Assembly (NCBI GenBank): GCA_024220525.1
Contig: JAMYWO010000117.1
Coordinates: 1-12,500, forward strand
From: Cochliopodium minus
Taxonomy: Eukaryota; Discosea; Himatismenida; Cochliopodiidae
Length of the DNA: 12,500 nt
Direction of reading: 5' to 3'
Shown here: in pieces, positions 7,673 to 12,500 of the stretch
How positions within the stretch are numbered: position 1 is the first letter of the stretch
Layout of the letters: the number at the start of each line of letters is the position of its first letter
Notes under the pieces: generated by a model
Told to the model about the DNA's origin: nothing
What the model saw: only the letters and a program-made list of their open reading frames with translations
Databases searched by the model: none
Program-made: the position numbers and the translations under genes

Positions 7673-9391
7673 TATTTTTATTTTTATTTTTATTTCCATT
7701 ATTTTTTCTTTTCATTTATTTTTAATTATTTTTTTATAATTTTTTTATTTCCATTATTTTTTATTTTTTCTTTTCATTTATTTTTAATTATTTTTTTATA
7801 TCATTAAAAAGCTCGAGTTTTGGTCGTCGTATTACAAAGTATAAAAGGAAAGGTTTCTCCATGGTTTTCGTCAACTCTTTTATTCCAATCTACGGAATTT
7901 ATTCCACTTTGCCTCTACCAGAACCCATCCAAAGAAAAAATGTTAACATTCTTTATCATAGTGGTAAAAAAAATAAAATAAAATAACATTAACTCTGATT
8001 AAAATTTTCATTTTTATTTTATTTTATTATTTATTATTTATTTTTTTATTATTTTTTATTATTATTTTTTTCATTATTTTTTTATTTTATTTTTATTTTT
8101 ATTTTTATTTTTTATTTTTATTTGATTTCTTTTTGAAGATTATGGAGTTAAATTGTCCACACACATTTACATGAAGATGAAAAAAAAAGTTTTCAAAATT
8201 AACTTTACCTGCATGATGAAGGGAGAGGTTGACGGCTTTTGTTGCTATAAAGGCAAAGTATACACCTATCAAAATTTCCTTGATGCAGCAAAACAGCTTT
8301 TTCACATTGAAAAAAATGATAGATTTGGGTAATTTTAAATTATTTTTCTTTAAATATAATCGTTTCTTATATTTGTTTTCATTTTTTATTTTTGTCATTT
8401 TTTTTTAATTTAATTTTAATTTAATTTTATTTCTTAATTTTATTTTATTTTTTATTATTTTTCATTTTTATTTTTATTTTTTATTTATATACTTATTTCT
8501 TGATTTATTTTTTATTTTTATTTTATAATTATTTTCGTATTATTTAATTTTTGATTGACTTTTATTTTGTTTTAAATTTTTTGATTTTTTTATTTTTTAT
8601 TTTTTATTTTTTGTTTTTTAAATTATTCATTTTTTATTTTTCATTATTTTTGTAGATCTTATTTGGACCACTTCTTCCCTAAAACAGAACATGGAAAAAC
8701 CTACCACACCCTCCCTTTAGAATACAGCAAATTGGGTACCAGAAATGTCGCAAAATTTGTTTACTGTTTGAGAGTCAAGAACATTGAAAAATACTTTCCC
8801 TTCTACTCCAACTTTGTTGATAAAGTATTTTTTATTAATTTTTATTAATATATTTCATTTTTTTATTTTTTTTATTTTTACTTAATTTTGTTTTTTTCAA
8901 TTTTTATTTTTTTACTGGTTTTTATTTTATTATTCAATTTATTTTATTTTTATTTTTGTTATTATTTTTATTTTTATTTTTAATTCATAATTCAATTTAT
9001 TTTTATTTTTATTTTTATTTTTATTTTTATTTTTATTTTTAATTCATTATTTATTAATCAATTTTTAAAAGTTTCATTTTTTAATTTTTTCATTTTTTTT
9101 TTTTGTTTAATTTTAAATAATAAATATTTTCTTTTATTTTGAAATTATTTTATTTTTTTATTTATTTTATTTTGATTTTTTTGATATTAACCATTTTAAT
9201 AGTACAAAATTTCCAATCCAGGTACACAGATGACAAGCTCTTTTCATCCCATAGGTTGGTTCTAAAAATTTTTAAAAAATTAACTTTTTTAAAAAATTTT
9301 TTTTTTAAAAGAATTCAAGACTCTCACTGAATACAGACTTTTCAAAAAGAATTTTTTTGGAAAAAGTAAAAAAATTAAAAAAATGATATAA
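6474..9391 (+). CDS. Nucleotidyltransferase-fold protein (pol-beta-like), 442 aa, seven exons
   Basis: Exons: 6474-6967, 7293-7484, 7812-7963, 8139-8328, 8656-8824, 9203-9254, 9312-9391 (1329 nt, TAA stop). All introns are GT-AG (325, 327, 175, 327, 378, 57 nt). The core reads ILAGGSVVDLLL (123-134), then NDYDLF (139-144), then GGFDLDC (189-195). GGS, DxD and a further Asp form the metal-binding pattern of pol-beta-type nucleotidyltransferases, and all three acidic positions are kept. Later motifs, SFGRRITKYKRKGFSM (231 on) and NPGTQMTSSFHPI (404-416), recall a family I remember from amoebae, fungi and large DNA viruses, sometimes beside ankyrin repeats; that link is from memory. It would transfer a nucleotide to an unknown target. 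The first 120 residues have no recognised domain. The end is lysine-rich. No signal peptide or membrane span is seen. Confidence 0.88.
6968..7292 (+). other. 325-nt first intron with mixed sequence
   Basis: Unlike the other introns of this gene it is not T-rich microsatellite. It contains a perfect 8-bp hairpin, ATGTGATG/CATCACAT (7209-7227, three-base loop), and TGATCA twice close together (about 7170-7188). No snoRNA, tRNA or exon could be supported. Confidence 0.6.
7485..7811 (+). other. T-rich intron with microsatellite and tandem duplication
   Basis: The sense strand is almost all T with spaced A. It includes a run of ATTTTT hexamers (about 7640-7695) and a duplicated block: 7692-7738 (47 nt) recurs at 7747-7800 with a seven-base insertion. 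No coding potential. Confidence 0.85.
7692..7800. repeat. Tandem duplication, 47-nt and 54-nt copies
   Basis: Both copies begin ATTTCCATTATTTTTT and end TTTTTAATTATTTTTTTATA. The second has seven extra bases of A/T after the first third. This looks like a recent slippage or unequal-exchange event within the intron. Confidence 0.8.
8329..8655 (+). other. T-rich 327-nt intron
   Basis: It runs from donor GTAATTTT to acceptor TTTTTGTAG. The sequence is T-dominated with TTTTTATTT-type motifs. Nothing else is seen. Confidence 0.85.
8825..9202 (+). other. T-rich 378-nt intron with ATTTTT array
   Basis: It runs from donor GTATTTTT to acceptor TTTTAATAG. It includes ATTTTT hexamers at about 9000-9042. 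The open frame after 9139 is a low-complexity artefact except for the part overlapping the exon at 9203-9254. Confidence 0.85.
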
Positions 9392-9623
9392 TAAAAATAA
9401 TAGAATAAAAACTAAAATTTCAAAAATAAAAAAATAAAAAATTTAAATAAAATTTAAATAAATAAAAATTAAATTTAAAATTTAAAATAATTTAAATATA
9501 CATAAAAAATCAAAAAATAAAAAATAAAAAATCACAAAATAAAAAATATAAAGTAATAATAAAATAAAGTAAAAAACAAAAAATAAAAAATAAAAAATAA
9601 AAAATAAAAATAAAAAATAATTA
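9392..9623. other. Convergent A-rich 3' spacer
   Basis: These 232 bp lie between the TAA of the nucleotidyltransferase-like gene and the TAG of the RhoGAP gene, which converge. The plus strand is A-rich with AAAAAT units and many AATAAA matches, so both 3' ends and polyadenylation signals fall here. The A-rich plus strand contrasts with the T-rich introns just upstream. Confidence 0.7.
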
Positions 9624-11141
9624 CTAATCAAATAATTCATAATGTGACAATATAAATACAATTAAACTAGAAACAGGTCCTCCAATCATCAAAGCAAAAC
9701 ATACTGGCAAAAAATTAAAAAAATAAATTTTTTTACAATAAAAATTAATAACAAAAAGTTTTTTTTTACATTTAATCGCATTAAGATTCATTTTGTTGGT
9801 GTTAGAGTTATCTACAACAAGTTTTAAATGTTGAATTAAAAGTCTTATTGTTTCTCTGTTTGCTAAAAATTAAATAGAATAAAATAAAAAATTTAATAAA
9901 ATAAAATAAAAATAAAAAATTAAATTAAAAAAAAATAAAAATAAAAATAAAAAAATAAAAGTAAAAAATGAAAATATTTTACATAGAGGTAATTTAAGTA
10001 CTAAAATTCTCAGTTTTTGGTAATATTCCCCATTAAGATCCACTTTTTTTTCAGATGAAAATTCGTCGCGGTGCAAAACAAATTCAAAAAGAGGAGATAA
10101 TTTTTTGGTTAAAATATTTTCTTTTTAAAAATAATAGAAATAATAAAAATAATAGAAATAATCAAAATAATAAAAATAAAAATAACATTATGATTTACCT
10201 GGTAATTGTGAGAAATAATTCACAACAAAAGAAGTAATATCAGGAGGCTCTAATATTTCTTCCAGGTCAACTTTTTCTCCCTTGTCATATTTTTCTTTGT
10301 ACTGCATAAACACTTTATAATTTCCTAAAAATAAATAAATAAATTAAAAAAATTAAAAATTAAAAATATAAGAAATTTTTAAAAAATTTAAAAATAAATG
10401 TGATTTTTCAAAAATTTAAAAAATAATACCTGGAATTCTTTTTTTATTTTTGATTAATTTTATTGAGTTACTTATTAAAGAGGGTGGTTATTTACCTCCA
10501 CAGCCCCTCTTGTTCTAATCCTTTTCTATTTAACCAATCAAGACAATCTCTGATAACAGAAGGAACAGTTCCATATAAGTGATCGCTATAAAAAGAATTA
10601 AATTTAAAATAAAGATGTTTTTTACAAGAAATAAAAAAAAAAAAAAACAAATAACCTTATGTGTGCTGCTTGTGTTATATCAACCCCAAATATTGTTTTA
10701 TCTGTTACGAATTTAGATGGGAACTTCTCCCTCAGATTAAGTTTGTGAAAGTAGAGCGACTCGTTCAAATTTACAAAGTTAGAAGTGATACGAAAAAAAA
10801 AAACTTGGAATTGATCCTTCGATAATTCTTGGGGAAGATTATCTTTTTTTTTTTTTTGATTTAAGAATAGTTAAAAAAAAAAATTAAACAATTTTTAATT
10901 TAAAAATTATAAAAATAAAATTTTTTTTTTTATTCTGACCAATATCCCCTGCTATTGCTTTTATTAACATATTTGATGAATTTTCATCTATATCCACGTT
11001 ATATTTTCTTGCCATCTGTTTTATTATCTTTATCGCTTTCTTCGTGTTAATTTTCTCTTTACCCTTTGAATATTTCTCAAATAATTTCTCCAATTTCTTT
11101 GATGTGAATTTTTCATCATTGTTTGATAGATCATTGCCCAT
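9624..11141 (-). CDS. RhoGAP-domain protein, 307 aa, eight exons including an 8-nt microexon
   Basis: Exons: 11141-10940, 10842-10655 (end within one base), 10585-10496, 10437-10430, 10324-10199, 10120-9983, 9862-9770, 9703-9624 (about 924 nt, TAG stop). Residues 1-120 are lysine-rich and helical, at best a degenerate EF-hand-like region. The RhoGAP domain fills about 121-305: YGTVPSVIRDCLDWL (134-148), EQEGLWRIPG (154-163) with the arginine finger Arg160, YDKGEKVDL, LPENILTKKLSPLF, and NRETIRLLIQHL through NTNKM (about 252-275), then ILSHYELF at the end. RhoGAPs speed GTP hydrolysis by Rho-family GTPases that control actin. In the helix before LPE, which usually reads K-x-x-L-R-E-L-P, this protein has VNYFSQLP, so the conserved Lys and Arg are replaced. 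The finger is retained, so activity may be altered or specific. Confidence 0.92.
10127..10186. repeat. AAT-rich simple repeat in RhoGAP intron
   Basis: Repeats of AATAATAGAAATAAT-type units on the plus strand fill most of the 78-nt intron between the exons at 10324-10199 and 10120-9983. Confidence 0.7.
10430..10437 (-). other. 8-nt microexon encoding part of the RhoGAP arginine-finger motif
   Basis: The exon AATTCCAG sits between AAAAAAAG and GTATTA. The previous exon ends TGG AG and the next begins GA AAT, so the join gives TGG AGA ATT CCA GGA AAT, that is W-R-I-P-G-N. Skipping these 8 nt shifts frame and loses the finger. The introns on either side are 58 and 105 nt. Confidence 0.88.
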
Positions 11142-11582
11142 TATATCTAAAGGGATTCTATTATTTTCGTCACAATTTTTTTTTATTTCAATGAGGATTA
11201 TTCATCCATAATGAGGATCAATTAAAGCATCGATTTATGAACAATTTTATTTTATGAATCACATTTGAATTGTCAACAGAGATATCTTTATAAATGTTTG
11301 ACATTTTCAACATGATTAAGCTTGTATTATTATTCTATCTTTACAAATGAAGTTTTGATCTCAATCAAGTCCTGTGTTCTTTTTAAGAAAAATGTTTGAC
11401 TTGAATATGATGAAAAAATTTTTGAAATTTTTTTTATTGTTTGGAAGCATACATTAACAAATTTTTAATGTGAAACACGTATTGATGAAGAAAATTCTTT
11501 TCTAAAAAACAAAGATAGTAAATCTTTTGAAAATGTAAATTCATTAAAATATAATTGAAAAAAAAAATAGGAAAAAGGAAAA
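11142..11582. promoter_or_regulatory. Divergent promoter spacer between the RhoGAP and secreted-protein genes
   Basis: These 441 bp separate two divergent start codons. The DNA is less homopolymeric than other spacers. AATGAGGAT occurs at 11190-11198 and 11210-11218, and AAATGTTTGAC occurs twice (about 11294 and 11390). A TATAAA-like stretch lies near 11291. These are candidate regulatory sites only. No RNA gene or exon was found. Confidence 0.4.
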
Positions 11583-12405
11583 ATGAAATTGATTTTAGTT
11601 TCATTCAGTTTATTGTTCTTTGCATTTCTATCCAAAGCAACTTTGTATGGATTATCCTTCGATTTACAATTAGTTTCAATAGTAATTCAAAAAAAAATAA
11701 ATGATAAAGAAAAATTCATTTAAACAATTAATATTTTGCCTTGATTTAGGATCCAAATACATGTATGTATCTATTTATCTTTCAATCTTGAATTAAATAA
11801 AAATAAATTAATTTTACTGTTTATAGCCCAACAAACACCAATTGGAAGATCTTTGAAACAAGAAGCAGTATCACAGAGTTTAGCTACGATAGATAGATTG
11901 CACAATATCTTTTATTTCGTTGGATATAATTTGACCACAACCAAAACACATTTGATAGGATTAAATATCTCAACTGGAGATATCAAATACTCGGTATCTC
12001 TCACAATAAAAAGATCACCTTCCTAAAGAACATAAATTTCTGAGAAAATATTAAATTTTTAATTATTTATAATTAAATCATTATTTTTTAATTTTTTATT
12101 AAAAATTAATTTAATGTTAATAGATCCCTTTACCTTTCTCCACTGAGGCACTTGTAAACTTATTTACATTTTTATTTTATGGTTTTTATAATTGTTTTTT
12201 TGATACAGATCGGAGTAGGACAATACTGCCACTTTAATCCAAACACTGGCGAAGTTTTGGTTGCAGGACACAGTCTCACCAATCAATCTGGTAATCCAAA
12301 GAAAAATTCTATTAATTCTTAAATAATAAATGTAATATTTAATAGAGCACTCCATTTATTCTGTTAATCCAAATACCCAAAAATTAACATTCATCACAAA
12401 TATTG
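11583..12405 (+). CDS. Secreted NPNT-repeat (beta-propeller-like) protein, 3' partial
   Basis: Six exons are visible: 11583-11681, 11750-11762 (13 nt), 11827-11993, 12124-12153 (30 nt), 12209-12290 and 12346-12405. The gene continues past the right edge through a donor at 12406. Introns of 68, 64, 130, 55 and 55 nt are GT-AG. The 150 visible residues begin with a signal peptide (MKLILVSFSLLFFAFLSKA, likely cut after 19). The mature part has a periodic motif: DPNT (34-37), FNPNTGEVLVAG (112-123) and VNPNTQKLTFITNIG (137 on). Each follows a short strand, as in blade-like repeats of extracellular propellers. N-glycosylation sequons are at Asn72, Asn84 and Asn128. The likely fate is secretion, or delivery to the cell surface or lysosome; ligand and role are unknown. 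Whether a C-terminal anchor exists cannot be seen. Confidence 0.85.
11750..11762 (+). other. 13-nt microexon encoding the first DPNT motif
   Basis: It lies between TTGATTTAG and GTATGTAT and encodes D-P-N-T plus one base. It restores frame between the signal-peptide exon (ending VSI) and SQQTPIG. The encoded motif recurs later in the protein, which supports the exon. Confidence 0.85.
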
Positions 12406-12500
12406 GTAAATGAATAAAAGAAAAAAAAATTAATTTATTTATATTTTTAATTAATTTTAATTTATTTTAATTTTAAATATTTTAATTCAAAAAATCAAAA

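Noticed and set aside
8105-8398. Minus-strand open frame of 97 codons
   Set aside because: It is antisense to the exon at 8139-8328 and runs into low-complexity intron on both sides; the plus-strand exon fits the protein family and splice sites.
12164-12355. Minus-strand open frame of 63 codons
   Set aside because: It covers exon, introns and part of another exon of the secreted-protein gene with no recognisable motif.
1-12500. CRISPR array, bacterial defence island, transposase or integrated virus
   Set aside because: The repeats are simple microsatellites without spacers, all genes carry spliceosomal introns, and no transposase, integrase or capsid-type protein was read on either strand.
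1-12500. Organellar origin suggested by the AT-rich sequence
   Set aside because: Spliceosomal introns, a RhoGAP, an APH kinase and a Pol III-type internal promoter point to nuclear DNA with the standard code.

Overview
This window is nuclear DNA from an AT-rich, intron-dense eukaryote. Seven protein-coding genes can be reconstructed, five of them complete. I traced 32 complete introns: 31 are GT-AG and one is GC-AG. Every reconstructed splice join keeps frame. TAA, TAG and TGA all serve as stops, which fits the standard code. Introns and spacers are almost pure A/T with poly-A, poly-T and ATTTTT-type microsatellites, while exons are clearly richer in G and C. A dictyostelid-like or other amoeboid protist is a reasonable guess, but nothing here fixes the lineage.

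Left part, minus strand: three tightly packed genes in tandem. An APH-type small-molecule kinase (4327 to 2781) is followed 90 bp later by an ankyrin-type repeat protein (2690 to 1191). After a further 64 bp comes a CCR4/Angel/PDE12-type endonuclease/exonuclease/phosphatase (EEP) protein that runs off the left edge (1126 to 79).

Middle: across a 392 bp divergent spacer lies a plus-strand eight-exon gene (4720-6035) for a glutamine-amidotransferase-like protein that seems to lack the catalytic cysteine and ends in a hydrophobic tail. A minus-strand tRNA-like gene with a shortened anticodon arm (6065-6133) follows. Next is a seven-exon plus-strand gene (6474-9391) for a nucleotidyltransferase-fold protein with large T-rich introns.

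Right part: converging on that gene is an eight-exon minus-strand RhoGAP gene (11141 to 9624). Across a 441 bp divergent spacer, a plus-strand gene for a secreted repeat protein starts at 11583 and runs off the right edge.

The genes do not form an obvious pathway or operon. The most striking signal is gene architecture: extremely small exons of 8, 13, 22, 28 and 30 nt. The 8-nt exon completes the codon for the RhoGAP arginine finger. I found no new multi-gene system, CRISPR array, transposase or integrated viral block. One coordinate caveat: the RhoGAP exon boundary near 10655 may be off by one base.
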